This document shows, piece by piece, positions 32,347-44,028 of a stretch of DNA of 46,286 nucleotides. The stretch's first letter is position 1, and the number at the start of each line of letters is the position of its first letter. The translations under genes were made by a program, and so were the position numbers. The notes under the pieces are model-generated. The model had not been told where the DNA came from and did no database searches. It saw only the letters and a list, made by a program, of their open reading frames with translations. Source of the DNA: Coprinopsis marcescibilis (taxonomy: Eukaryota > Basidiomycota > Agaricomycetes > Agaricales > Psathyrellaceae); contig ML210366.1 in the NCBI GenBank assembly GCA_004369085.1, forward strand, positions 1 through 46,286, in the 5' to 3' direction.

Positions 32347-35300
32347 CTATAAACCCTCGAAGAATGCTAGGTCCTGGGCATTGAGGCCCCCGCCAGAAGA
32401 TGACTTGAGTGCTTTGGAGGGTGGCGGGGAGGCTTTCACTTGCGGAGCCATGAAATTGGAGAAATCTGAACTTAGAGTTGAGGCCGTCCGGGTTGGTGCT
32501 GGGGAGGGCGTTGCACGGGGTGACGTGTGTTTAGAGGACGGAGGGGGAGGGAAAGACCAGTTCGTAGGTAGATTAACTGCTGACTTGGTAACTGGGCTGG
32601 GTGCGACGGTGGAGTTCGTCCCCAGGCCTAGTGTAGCATTCGCCGGAAATACTGTAGCACGAGTCGGTGCGTTGTTCGAGGATGGAGGTGGCGGGAACGA
32701 CCAAGTTGAAGAAGCTGGGGTAGGTGCTACTGGCGGAGGAGCGGTTCTCGCTTGAAGGGTATTTGTCGGCGCGGGTGATGAGGTACGAGAAGGCGCCTTG
32801 GGGGGCGACGGGAACGACCAGGCTGACGACGCACCAGTGGAAACAGGTGGAGATGCAGCCCTTGCATGAATCTTGGCTAGCAGATTCTGAGGGCCCTTCA
32901 CCGGGGCCGGCGAAGCATTCCGCGATGGTTGTAACGGTTTGTTCAGAACCGGTGGTGGGGGGAATGACCATCCACCAGAACCCGCCCTGCTCTGGTTCGC
33001 TGGGGGTGGTGGTGGTGGCGGCGGTGATATAACCGCAGAGATGGGGTTTGGTGCCTTCACAGTGCCAGAAACCGGTTTAGCTGGGGAACTCTGCTGGGCA
33101 AATATGTCGTAGGGATCGCCCGCCTCTGAGGATGAGCTCTGCGGTGGAGCGAGTGCCATAGGGAGCGGAGAGGGAGGTCCCAACCAAGTATCTCCTCGCG
33201 ATGCGGCAGTTTCTACCAGACTTATCGTCCTCTGATGTTCCCACTGAGATACTCGAGAGGGCACCTGTATTGTTGCTTGCTGAGAAGGGAGAACGGATCG
33301 GGCATTCACAACGCCAACCGATGATGAAGGTCTTGAAATAGGAGGCTTGACGACATCAGTTGCCCGTTGTGCCACCGACGCAAAGTCGAAGTCCCCGAAA
33401 TCACTGAACGAGGAAGTTGTCTGACCCTTGGAAACTATGCTGGTCTTCGATTTAGTATCGAAAGGTCCAAAAGATCCGAACGAGGAGAAGGATGCATGTT
33501 GTGTAGGCTTTTCATCAGACGGAGACGCGATGAACTCAGCGAAATCATCATCATCCCGAGTTAATGCATTATGGGAGGCATCGGATGTGGTGGCAACTAG
33601 TGATGGAGTGTGGGATCTACTGGAGGGCGGAGGCGCTAGCGGAGCGATTAATGATAGAGGATTGGGAGAAAATGTTGGAAGCTGCGGTAAGGTAGGGGCG
33701 GAACCTAAAGCTGTTGGATTTCGATGGAACAGAGAAGGGGTGGTAGGTCGTGATGCAGGACTTGAGGTTCTGGTCACTTTGGGTGGTGGTGGGGGAGGAG
33801 GTCCATCAAACCTGGGAACAGAGCTTGAAGATTGGAATGGTGACATCGACATATTTCCCTCCGAGGAAAAAAAAGTTGATAGCGGGGACGCGACAGATGA
33901 GGTGGATGGGAAACTAGATGTAGAAGCGTACAAGCTGTTGTCACTGCCAAGAAAATGAAGCGTATCGGACGCTGGTATTGAGGGCAACGGGTGTGATTGA
34001 TTTGTCGAGTTATTGGTAGCCATTGTCGAATCGAATAATGAAAATAGATCTTCCTCCACGGTAGTTGCCTGGGGAGGTTTGCTTGGTATGGTTGGCGTCC
34101 GATTATCCTGCGTTCGGCGAGGTGGAGGAGCCAAAGGTGGAGGTAGAGCTGTGGGCAGAGCATGAGGTTTTGAATGGATCAGATTCGTCAGTGCTTTAAG
34201 CTGATCATCCTCGCTTGCATGCATTTGGGTCGTAGGGACCACATCAGACAGAAACTCGAGGTCGTCACTGGATAATGCCACACTTTCTCTGTTTGTGTTT
34301 GGGGACCTTGAATTTCGTGAGAAGCGTCCTAGGAAGCGAGATACCGCTGAAGCCGGCTGTGCATCTTTGGGTTCCTCAGTTGGAAAGAAGTCTTGAGTAG
34401 AACGAGCTGAGTTGGGCGATAGCAATGACTCCGGAGTGCCTCCATTTACCGACCCAACGGCTGTGGTTGACGAATGGAAACCAGATTGTGTCGGTGTCTG
34501 AGATAATGCTATGGGGTTGGTGTCTTCAATGGTGGAATTAGTAGCGCCTTTGGATACCGAGTTGGCCGGGGAGACGGGACGAGAGAGGCGCGCAGTGACA
34601 TCTTCAGGGGTTGATGATGCGGTCCTTCTTGAAAAGAAAGACAAAAGTCCTCCTCCACCAACGACTTTCTTCTCCTTGGGATCATCCATTTTCTGATCTT
34701 CCTTCGGGACGATCTTCCACCCAACGGGTACTGCATCTGCTGCCGACGTCTCTCTTGTCTTCACAGATGCTTCCCATGAAGTAGATCCCTTCGACGCCAT
34801 ATACATGGTCATCGGGCCTTTCCGAGTGACAAGGTTATTCCTTGACAGTTTCAGCGCTTCATTTTCGCGCTTGTAGACGAACGATTGGGAGAAGGGTTTG
34901 TGCATTGCGAGCGTTAAATCTTCCGGCAAAAGCATTCGAAGGGTTGCATCCCTAAAATGTCAAAATCAATAAAGGCTGCGTGGGCCTGCAGAAGCGACAT
35001 ACGAGACAACACTGTCCAAGCGACTTGCTTGGCTTCCTCCGATAGTACCTTCTTGAGCGTCAGGCCACAGCTTGGGTGAAATGTTTTTGAACTGTTGGAG
35101 AATCTCATCCAAACGTTCCGGAGGCTAACAACTGTGAGATTCAAGTGATACGGTGATGAGCTGAATACTGACAACGTGTTTATCTTGCTTCTCTTTCTCG
35201 TTTCGCGCAGCTTCCCATTCGTCAAATTCCTCCTTGCCATCGTCGAACGCGGGTTGAGCTTCGCCCCAAGAATCACCCCAACCGTCGTCGATATCTGTAG

Positions 35301-35856
35301 CATTGCTCAGAGTACCCACGGATTGATCCCAAACCTGAGGGTCGTTTTCTTCTTCTTCGACAGTTGCAAACGTTCCATAACCATCTGCCTCGTCGAACCC
35401 TGGTGAGATGTGGTGTACCTGAGGCGGTGGCAAAACTACGGGTGATGGTGGTGTTGTATCTTCAAAAGGGCTGACATGGTCTATTTGTGCAAGTTCCAAT
35501 GAGGGTTTGGAGGACGCAACCTCTGTGTCCGTAAAGGCTGAACCGTTGGAAACTGGTAATGGGAAGCTCTCGGCATCTAGGGACCGTTCGGAAGTGTTCG
35601 AGTCCGCGTCCCATGCAGACGCAAACTCTGTAGTTTTGCCCCATGAGCTTGACTCTGCATCAGAGTGGTTCCATTGCAGGCTGGACGTAGCATCCCAGGT
35701 GGGATTGACGATATCGATGGGCGTGTCGACTACGGTGGTTGGCGGTAGAGACCATGCTGACTTGGAGCTCGTTGTCACGACTGACTTGGTCGTCGGCAAG
35801 GTTTCTGTCTTTGGGGTGGGGTCATCTGCCCAGTTCTCAGCCCAAGGGTTGTCCAT
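32347..35856 (-). CDS. Large disordered protein with acidic-phenylalanine (clathrin-adaptor ear-type) motifs
   Basis: Three exons (35176-35856, 35003-35124, 32347-34951) with two 51 bp introns encode 1135 residues. The only region that looks folded is short: ERLDEILQQFKNISPKLWPD to about SFVYKRENEALKLSRNNLV, followed by VPVGWKIVPKE. The rest is Ser/Pro/Thr-rich. It begins MDNPWAENWADDP and carries acidic aromatic motifs such as DDGWGDSWGE, DDFAEF, FGDFDF, which resemble peptides bound by AP-1 gamma-ear and GGA ear domains. The C-terminal third has four WSFPxPP repeats. It ends LNAQDLAFFEGL. A trafficking-adaptor role is inference from these motifs alone. I recognise it only as a basidiomycete hypothetical family. 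Confidence 0.65.
32480..33010 (-). repeat. Four WSFPxPP repeats in disordered protein
   Basis: Within the large minus-strand gene the phrase WSFPPPP (once WSFPSPP) recurs four times, each preceded by small polar residues and followed by Ala/Ser/Thr/Pro-rich linkers of unequal length. The DNA copies are diverged, so the repeats are old and kept at protein level. Tryptophan-phenylalanine-polyproline peptides could bind SH3, WW or EVH1-type domains; this is inference. Confidence 0.7.
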
Positions 35857-36171
35857 GTCTAGAGTTCAACCATAGGGGCAATGTTCTGAAGAATAAACTG
35901 GTCTGTAGACTGCTCATTCTTGCAGCCGCCTGCAATTGATCCACCGCTCGGCCAAAACGGCCATGTGGCTGTGCGTCCAATGATCGTGGACACGTGATCG
36001 CTCTCACCCAATTTAGCTGTGGCCCCTTGACTTGTGTTGGGTTGACCGTCCACTTCAAGTTCTTCTGCAGGAAAATCCCAATACTTGTCTTCATTTTTTT
36101 CTTTCTCCTTGCTACTCCCCTACGCCGCCTTTACCGACCTTCATATCTCCTTCCACATACTTCCTGCTGGC
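35857..36171. promoter_or_regulatory. Divergent promoter with CACGTG site
   Basis: A 315 bp spacer between the large disordered-protein gene (minus) and the Ubc2/Ste50 gene (plus). A CACGTG lies at 35991-35996. A T/C-rich tract follows at about 36090-36120, 50-80 bp before the Ubc2 ATG, as is common upstream of fungal start sites. Confidence 0.45.
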
Positions 36172-38568
36172 ATGGAAGGCCCCGCAGGAGACAGAGATAT
36201 TCGCGAATGGGACGAATCAGACGTCAATACCTGGTTTACAGTCCTGGGTTACCCACAATATGAGAACCAGATACGAGGTATGCAATGCTGTTCCCACATA
36301 CCTGTCAGGCCAAGTTCAAGCCATCCTAGAACATAGAATCCGGGGCGACACACTCTGTCTAATGACCCCCGATTACCTCAAGGCACTTGGAATTGCCTCA
36401 GTGGGGCAGCGATTGTCGATTCTCAAGGCTATATACCAAGTCAAGATGAACCACGGAGTTCCAATCGATGAAGACCACTATATACCACCTTGTACGCAAC
36501 TTCATTTTGGGGCTATTCTTGTGGCTTATGCAACTGTAGCGGAACTTGCTGAGCGGTCGGATAATGTAACAATACACAAGCTACATACTTTGGTGAAGGA
36601 ACAAGGTATGTTGCCTCGATAGCTGTATACATTGGGGCTTACAGGTGGCTTTCATATCAGGTCAACGACTCCGAGTCCTTGAAGATGAAAACCGCACCCT
36701 TAATGTCATTTTGCATTCGTTTATGGACGAATACAGCAACAACAAGCCTACGTCAAGCGGCCAGGTAGTGGCTTCTCACTTTGATCAAGTCCCGCCTTGT
36801 ATTAATTTCTTCAGCAGGACGAAGGTCCATCCATCCGAAGGCAACATTCATTCAAATGGGCCAACTTCGACAAGCCCCAGAAATCACCTACCAAACCCGA
36901 GGTGGTGGAATCACCACATCTATCGCCACAACGTCCCGAACACGAAGTTGCGTCAACATCCAGAATGCCTGGACCGCCTGCGCACGTTGCCCCTTCTGCT
37001 CCAGAAAAACAGCGTCCTCCACAGCTGAACCTTAACGACACACCAACGGAACCTTCAACGAGCTTGAAGCCTTCACGGGTAGAAAGTACTGACAATCTGA
37101 AGGGATTCAAGGTCACGCTGGAAGATCCAACGTGGAAGGTTCTCCCCGCTGCACTGAAGAAATACCGAATCAACAACGATACCTGGCAGAATTACGCGAT
37201 GTTCATCTGTTATGGATCTGTTGGTGAGTGTCGCGTTAACATCGTCACTCCAATGTTCTTATCACTTCCACAACCAAGGCAATCGTATCGAGCGCTGTCT
37301 GAGCTACGACGAGAAACCTTTGCTGCTATTCCAGAAATTGAAGGAGGCCAAGAAGAACCCCGTCTTCATGCTCAAACACATTAAGGACATACGTTCTCCC
37401 ATCGCTGTCGCTCAGCAGAAACATGCTGCTAGGAAAGCATCTTCCGTCATATCAAGTGAGACGACTGCTACGCAAGGCCATCACAAAGCTCCGTCCCAGT
37501 CGCGAAATCATAACAGACCGCCTAAACTCGAGGTCCAAGATTTATCCGCCTCAACGCCCCTTCCATCTACTACCCTCAGCCCCCAACCCGGTTGGCCGGA
37601 GCCTGGGGTATCCTCTCCCGCCATTGAGCCTTCTCGTGACGAGAACAGTACGCTAACTCCCGCATCGGCTACGCTGATAAGCACTCAACTTAGCGGAACA
37701 ACCTTGAATGGGCCCGACTCGAGGTCGAAGAACGGATCCGAGAACTTCGATTCCCTTCCCAGTGCTACCCTTAGTTCTCGGGAAGCTCTACCCAATCCCA
37801 ATGGTATTTCTTATGCAGTGGCAATCTATCCCTATATGGCGGAGCAAGACGATGAATTTGATGTCGTCGTGTACGTACTCGAGCCACTTTCCAACATAAA
37901 CTCTAATACTGACCAATATCCACACAGTGGTGATACGTTCATCATCCTCTCTCGTGCCAAAGGATGGTGGGTGGTGCAGCGTGATCCAAGTGGGTCCGGG
38001 ATCGTCGACGCAGATATTGTGAAACAGGGCTGGGTTCCCGCCGGTTGTCTACTAGAAACCAGAGTGCCAGTGGCATCTGCTATTGCTGAAGCTGCTGCCA
38101 GAGGTGGCTCTGGATCAAAGACTCCTATCCTCCCTTTGAGCATTATTTCCACCAGTTTCCCAGGTATCGCGTTAATGGATTATAAGAAGAAGGGTGAAGA
38201 AGAGTTGGACTTGAACAAAGACGACTTGCTGCGGGTGTTCAAGCGCTACAACCATTGGTCATACGTAAGTATTTATACCGTATTTCTTGTGAGTTTCGCT
38301 CATTTGTCTATAGGCTGTCAAAGAAGATGGCGGAGATCGTGGCTGGGTCCCCGTAAGTACACCTTTCTCAACCCGTAACTCCTTTTCTGATCCGTGCCTT
38401 TAGTCTTGGTTCATTGGCAAAGTTACGCCTTCCGGACCTGTGCCACCGACGCCAAATACAGGAATGTCGAATCACCCATCACTGGCGATGGATGAAACTG
38501 GACAATCACCCATGTCTTCTGCCTTCCCTGGTGTGCAGTCGCAGCTGCGCACGACCACCATGGTGTAG
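36172..38568 (+). CDS. ubc2: Ste50/Ubc2-type MAPK adaptor (SAM, RA, two SH3)
   Basis: Nine exons (36172-36277, 36330-36491, 36540-36605, 36661-36764, 36815-37223, 37279-37870, 37928-38264, 38314-38352, 38404-38568) encode 659 residues. SAM domain at about 8-85 (REWDESDVNTWFTVLGYPQY, DYLKALGIASVGQRLSILKA), short coiled coil (RLRVLEDENRTLNVILHSF), Ras-association domain (GFKVTLEDPTWKVLPAALKK, then CLSYDEKPLLLFQKLKEA), then two SH3 domains: about 461-523 (YAVAIYPYMAEQDDEF, GDTFIILSRAKGWW) and 556-615 (ALMDYKKKGEEELDLNKDDL, GWVPSWF). Basidiomycete Ubc2 has this layout; ascomycete Ste50 lacks SH3. It couples Ras and small GTPases to the MAPKKK of the pheromone and morphogenesis cascade. Intron 4 has two CAG acceptors 3 bp apart (NAGNAG). 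Confidence 0.93.
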
Positions 38569-39683
38569 TCATACTGTCGACGTCCTTTCGTGGTCTATTT
38601 CTCTGCCTCACCGTTCCATCACTACATAATACTGTTTTTCTGCTTTGAGTGCAGCTTTGACATCATTCCATTCCAAGAGCTAAAGTATTCCATCCATACA
38701 TAATACCAACACTCTTTTGGCATTCCATTCGTTTGATCTTTTTCATCTTCTCTTTGCATACCAATGCTACCGAATCGTCATTCTTTGCTTTGCTCTGGAC
38801 TGGATCTCCTTTCTGTTTGTATGTTTCCACGATGCTTATGCATGCACTAGTGGATCTCCGTTATTTTCTCAACACCGCAACTATTGTCGCATTTTTTGTC
38901 CGGTTGTTTGGCCAACAAGTTGTAATTTAGTCATCTACGAATCCCTGTTTGTGGCGTAAGTATGGCATGGCCTTCCTTGTGTAATAGAAGTATTTTCCAT
39001 AATGGCAAATGTGGACGTTTGACAACACCGGGCCAGTTTAATGAGGTCATACCCGTAGCACACGATCCGTCGGGCCCACTAACGCTACCGAATTCGCGAA
39101 TAATCTTCCTTCCAAATCTCATGGGCGAAGATAAGCTCTCACCCGTAGGATGAAGCTTAATTGTGGAATACAGCTAACTTGACTCTGTCCGCTGACTTGT
39201 CTGGGATTAGTTCGGGACCCTCGGCTTCAACTACCAACCTTCCAAAAAGTGAATGTTCCGAATTTCTTGCAGTTTCGACTGTCCAGGGAATCTTGTTCGC
39301 GGTGAATTTGGCACCTTCTGACCTTGCCTTCTCTATGCACAAGTTCGCAACGCTCATTTGGCACGGTTGTGGCTTAAGACGGCGGCGGCCAGTACGCCAC
39401 GTCACTGTTTCAATACCGCCAAATTGTTGCAGGCGAACTTTGCTTCATGAAGGTCAACGGTTCTTCTCCACGTGGATAGTGGCCTGGGCCGCCTGCATAC
39501 CTGTAACCCACCGCGAAATGGTTAGATTAGGGATAAACATCGGTCCTCTGGGCTTCGAGGTGAAGAACCATTGGCACGAGATCCGCATATCGAGGGAAAG
39601 CGCGGGGCGGTTTGCAGCATAAAGAGGAGGGTAAAAAGTGAACATGTATGGGTACCCGTTGGAGGTGAAGAAACTACTCGAAC
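38569..39683. other. 1.1 kb intergenic region
   Basis: The longest stretch without a supported gene. Overlapping open frames occur on both strands at 39157-39622 (82 codons minus, 153 codons plus) and at 38931-39153. None has a motif, signal peptide or splice pattern that I can defend. It presumably contains the Ubc2 3' UTR (T-rich at 38700-38900) and the GH43 promoter. Confidence 0.4.
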
Positions 39684-41389
39684 ATGGTCTTCTTCAAGTC
39701 CGCTCTCCTATTCGCCACTACTTTGATACACTTGGTCTCTGCCCAAGTGGGACCCGGTAGGGTGACTGGGGACATCGCCGCTCATGACCCTACACTCTGC
39801 AAAGACAACAACGGGAAATATTACCTTTTCTGTGCGTAACTCTTTCCCTGTATATGCAGAATCTTCTTGTCGACGATGTTTGGTTAGCAACTGCACCCGG
39901 ACTCGATATCCGAACATCCACTGACAGAATACACTGGACCTTGGAAGGAAGGGTGTGGCCGAATGGCGGCGCAACGTGGACAGACGAGTATACTGGGACC
40001 AGGGATGGGTATGCAAGCTACTGGATAGACTCTCGCGTGGATTAAACCGTTAACATGACATGCATCCAGCAATCTTTGGGCTCCAGAGTGCTATTACACT
40101 GGCCAAGAGTTTTGGGTTAGTGCTCCTCGATCAAATCCCAGTTTTTGGCTTCCTCATCGTGACTCGAGAGTAGCTTTACTATTCGGCGTCGAGCTTTGGT
40201 TCTCAGAAGGTAGCACTCATCCTTCGCATGTCGGGTGGTCGAGGTACTCACTCGGACGGTGGGGTTAGTCGGCTATATTCCTTGCGAAGTCTACCACAGG
40301 GAGTCCAGGTACTATCAGGCCTTGTAACTGATGTTCATTGATTAACAATAATCGATATAGGAACTTGGACTCACCTCGGCATGGTGACGTCCACCGCACC
40401 TCGTACCCACGATTACAATGTGAGTGTTGTCTTGAACTCTCTATTCACGTCGACTACTCACTTGCTGAAATCGCATATCATTACAGGCTATCGATCCGAA
40501 GTGAGTGCGGCCGGTACAATAGCCCTGGATATAAATTTTCTAACCTTTTTTTGGTTCGTTTCAGCCTTTTCATCGGTGCGCATGATCTTGGTTGAGAGAG
40601 GAAAGACTCTTTACAGTATTTTTACCTTTCTTCAGAGAACGGAAACTGGTATCTATCTCTAGGGAGTTATTGGACGGGCATCAAGTTGTTGAGGTTCAGT
40701 TCTCTGCCATTCTCGTGTGCTACGCAAGGACACTCACTACCGTTACAGACTCGACCCAGCTACTGGAAAACCATTGAGCAACGCCCTCATATCGCTTGCA
40801 AGGCGAACCGCTAACAGCGGGGCGGTGGAAGCCAGCACAATCTACAAAAACGGAAACTATTACTACCTTTTCACCTCATGGGACAACTGCTGCCGCGGAA
40901 CAAACAGCACCTATAATATTCGAGTTGGCAGATCGAGTCGGTTAGTTCACGCGACGTAGGACAGTTTCGAGTGGATTCTGACCTCATTCAACAGAGCTGA
41001 TGGCGGCTATGTTGACCAAAATGGCGTTGCACTTACAAATGGCGGCGGAACTCTCGTGCTGGCCACCCATAGCAGGGCGATTGGTCCAGGTGGCCAAGAC
41101 GTATACACAGACAACGATGGACCTATCCTGGTATACCGTAAGCTCTGGGACTTTCACTTCGTATCGTGCAAGCTGTTAATCCTTGCCTCTTCTTCAGATC
41201 ATTATACTAGTGCTGGGCATGCGGTATGAATTGCCTCCAGCTAATCGTCCACAATCACTGACAAATCTTCAATCATGTAGCTGGGAATCAATCGATTGAG
41301 TTTTGCTAACGGATGGCCGGTAAGTTCAACCCTTGTTGGACACTAAGAATGCGTGACTGATATCGTGGGGAATTTAGGTTGTGGTGTGA
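39684..41389 (+). CDS. Secreted GH43 arabinanase-like glycoside hydrolase
   Basis: Fourteen exons encode 314 residues: 39684-39831, 39888-40008, 40070-40115, 40174-40209, 40269-40308, 40361-40419, 40487-40500, 40565-40575, 40636-40693, 40749-40940, 40995-41137, 41198-41223, 41281-41319, 41378-41389. Signal peptide [20 protein letters not shown]. The five-bladed propeller landmarks of endo-1,5-alpha-L-arabinanases are present: [18 protein letters not shown] (catalytic-base Asp), [53 protein letters not shown] (catalytic-acid Glu region), and a terminal NGWPVVV. It would degrade pectin-linked arabinan outside the cell. Exons of 14, 11 and 12 nt are needed for an intact protein. A decayed copy lies just downstream. 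Confidence 0.9.
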
Positions 41390-41499
41390 TTACATGTACG
41401 AAGCCTTTTTTTCATAGTCGCGCCCACGAAAGAAACCGTTGCTTCGAAATGGATCTCTCATCGGCAGACCAGGATTACATGCCGCAGGCATATATAATA

Positions 41500-42060
41500 T
41501 TAAACAGGCTGGCCCAATCCCGACTGTTCATCGGATCCTAATCTTGACCACCTTCCCCACCTAGGGTTAACCTGTGATGCTGACGTTGGAGCTGCTGTTA
41601 CTAACCCTTCCGTCTCTGCCCGCATTGGCTTCGCGTACCATCGATCCCTGGAAGATTTAGCGGAGACACCACTTAGAATCAATCCTGTCACTGGAAAGCT
41701 TTTGAGAAACGTCACTGACTCTTCGGCAACACAGTATAAAAACGCGGAGATTAATACTATCTTCTTACATCCGGGGGTGATTGCCTTGAAAGACGGAAGG
41801 GGCACTCCTGTTCTGGGAACGCATGACATGGCACAAGGACCTGCTGGGCAGGACGTTTTCACTGATGTGGACGAGCCTTTATCGTGAGCTCAAGTCTCTT
41901 TGAGACTTCAAAAAAAGCACGGATTAGCAGCCATAGCCGTTAACAGGCCATTGCATAGACCTCGGGCCCGCCATAATAAATTTGAATTTAAGCGCCCGGA
42001 TTGCCAGCTCGGCATCAATCGACTTGGCTTCTCTAGTGGGTGGCCGGTGCATACAAGCTC
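41500..42060 (+). pseudogene. Decayed tandem copy of the GH43 C-terminal part
   Basis: Starting 110 bp after the GH43 stop, an open frame contains RINPVTGKLLRN (compare [12 protein letters not shown] in the intact gene) and GTPVLGTHDMAQGPAGQDVF (compare [20 protein letters not shown]). Further on, 42008-42046 is an intact 39 nt exon, CAG|...GGCCG|GT, encoding LGINRLGFSSGWP; the intact gene has a 39 nt exon encoding [13 protein letters not shown]. The region between these blocks has lost the equivalents of several exons, and no start or signal peptide is seen. The leading segment (VGAAVTNPSVSARIGFAYH) does not match the neighbour and I do not recognise it. A tandem duplication followed by deletion is the simplest reading. 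Confidence 0.65.
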
Positions 42061-42496
42061 CTGTGTGTATGTACATCCAAAATGTACCAATATCAAATAT
42101 TTCCGCGCAGATCGTGATTAATTACCCTCGTTTGTGTTATTTACAGAGGCGGCTAGCCCCTATCTAGACGTGTGATCCTTGCAAGTAGACTACAGAAAAT
42201 TCGAAGTTAGGGTTTCGACATACGAACGGGTGACACTAGTGACTAAATACACAAAAATGGGCGCGAAAAATACAAACATGGTGTGGAATCAGAAAATGAG
42301 AATGAGAAAAGGGGCAATGTGGCACAGAAAGTAGATAAAAAAGACTGCCAGAAAATGGATCGGTGTAGCCTCGATCAGTCAGTCCTTATGGGACCTAAGC
42401 CACGGAGAGAAATGATGCCGGCTTTCTGAAGGTTGGTGATGCAGAAGATCTGGTGACAAAAGTCAGAGCGAGTTGAATAAATATAACATAAGCGTA
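42061..42496. other. Convergent intergenic region
   Basis: Between the GH43 relic and the 3' end of the J-domain gene. Purine-rich on the plus strand at 42240-42350. No gene supported, apart from a possible alternative last exon of the J-domain gene inside it. Confidence 0.4.
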
Positions 42497-43914
42497 CTAG
42501 GCCGATGGTTGTTGTCCGGCCCTAGCTTTGCGGAATAGCAATGATAATGAATTAAGGCCATCCCGCACTGAGGATATGATACTCTTACGTTTATAATGAC
42601 GGGTGCTAGGGTGGGGAGGTGTATGCTGAGGCTGATGGCCCAAGTAGGATGAATGGGATGAATGTCGCCTTTCTGGCCGGTCTCGTTGCCTTGTGATCTC
42701 GGGGACGGGAATTGTGCCTATAGAACCAAGTCAGCATAGGGGTTTCCAGAAAATTAAGTCTCGCACTTTGTCTCGCGGTGGGACGGTGACGAGATGCGGG
42801 ATAAGGGTTGCTGGTATAGGGAAGTGAATGTCCGCTCGAGTATGAGGCAGAATATGTGGGATATGACACTTGTCCAGGCTGAGATGTGCCAGGCAGTCGG
42901 TCGTTTCCGGATCCGCTCTGAAGTCTACCTTGACCAGGTTGTTCTACCCCATTTATGGTGTATATCTCTCGCCCGTCAGGGAATTTTTGAGTAACATGCT
43001 CATTACCCTGCAATTAAAATGAATTTGACCAGAAACCTTTAGGAAGTCTTCAATCAAGGACTCACTAGACCATCACGCCTCTGGTGGACAGATTTGGTGA
43101 CACCGTTGACAGTCTGCGAGGAATAGCTCTCGGTTACCCAGCGACTACCGCCCGCTCTCACTTGCTGAGGAGCACCAAGTGACGGAAACAGCGAGGTGGG
43201 AAACCCGTTTAATGCGCCGAATGGAGACAAGGACATAGTCGAGGAGAAACCACCCATTTCTGTGTCAAGGTCTCGTTCCATGCGAGCAAACATGTCGAAT
43301 GGGGACTCGGAGAATTGCCCATATTGCATGCCTCCATACCCACTTTGAGGGCCCAATGCTTCCCTGAAGATAGAATCAAAGAGGGAGAATGGGTCCGTGA
43401 AGGCGAAAGATCGGTGACGCGAATGTGAATGAGAGCTGAAGAATGGGTGTGTAAACGGGTCATTGAAGCCCCTCGGACGGCTTCTGCCTGTTCTTGGTAT
43501 CTCCTCGATGTCCGGCGGCGGCCATACTCCATGGAAGTCGTATTCCTAAACACGGTTTGACTAAACAGAAGCTGTTACACATGGTACTGCGTACCTTTCG
43601 CTTCTCCGCGTCTACAAGAATTTCGTAGGCATGGTTAACCTATTGCGACACTCAGTTTGCTGAAGCTGACATATTGTATGGCATGTCTCACAGCCCTAAA
43701 TTTCTCTTCTGATGATTTCTTATCATCCGCTGTTGCTGATTGAGGTAGCCGGTCTGGGTGTGTCTGGAGGGCTTTCTTCTTGTACGCCTTGCGGACTTCA
43801 AGGGACAATTAGCCGGTAACACCAGCATACGAGCCTGAAGGCAAAACTAAACTTACTCTCTTCCACGGTCGCCGTAGCTTCTAATCCCAGAATTTCGTAG
43901 AGGTTAGTGGTCAT
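42497..43914 (-). CDS. J-domain (DnaJ/Hsp40) protein
   Basis: Seven exons (43857-43914, 43692-43795, 43595-43639, 43066-43545, 42767-43007, 42589-42717, 42497-42525) encode about 361 residues. The J domain is at 5-72: LYEILGLEATATVEE, RKAYKKKALQTHPDRLP with the HPD at 32-34, and HAYEILVDAEKRKEYD. A Phe/Gly/Ser/His-rich middle follows (DPFTHPFFSSHSHSRHRSF), then SVHQRRDG and a Ser/Pro/Arg tail. There is no zinc finger, so it is a class B or C co-chaperone that stimulates an Hsp70. The last exon is uncertain: the AAAG acceptor at 42526 gives a 9-residue end, while a longer intron to a CAG acceptor near 42449 gives a 23-residue His/Ser-rich end. Confidence 0.85.
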
Positions 43915-44022
43915 GATGGTGGTTGGCTGTAGTAGGGTCGCAGTGGAAGGTTCTAGTCATTAAGCAACCTGTTCGGAGGTATTTAATCGCTCCGCATGCA
44001 CCACAGCTTGAGGCCAGTATAT

Positions 44023-44028
44023 CACGTG
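44023..44028. promoter_or_regulatory. CACGTG site in DNAJ / IPI3 divergent spacer
   Basis: The spacer between the two start codons is 185 bp (43915-44099) and contains ATATCACGTGAC. The same ATATCACGTG core occurs in the TUL1/NNF1 spacer. A bHLH or bZIP factor could bind; function is not shown. Confidence 0.4.

Noticed and set aside
32237..34000. Long plus-strand open frames opposite the large disordered-protein gene
   Set aside because: They are reverse-complement shadows of Pro/Ser-rich codons (giving Gly-rich or Glu-rich text) with no motif or start context.
39157..39622. 153-codon plus and 82-codon minus open frames between Ubc2 and GH43
   Set aside because: No motif, signal peptide or conserved style; both strands open over the same DNA, as expected by chance.
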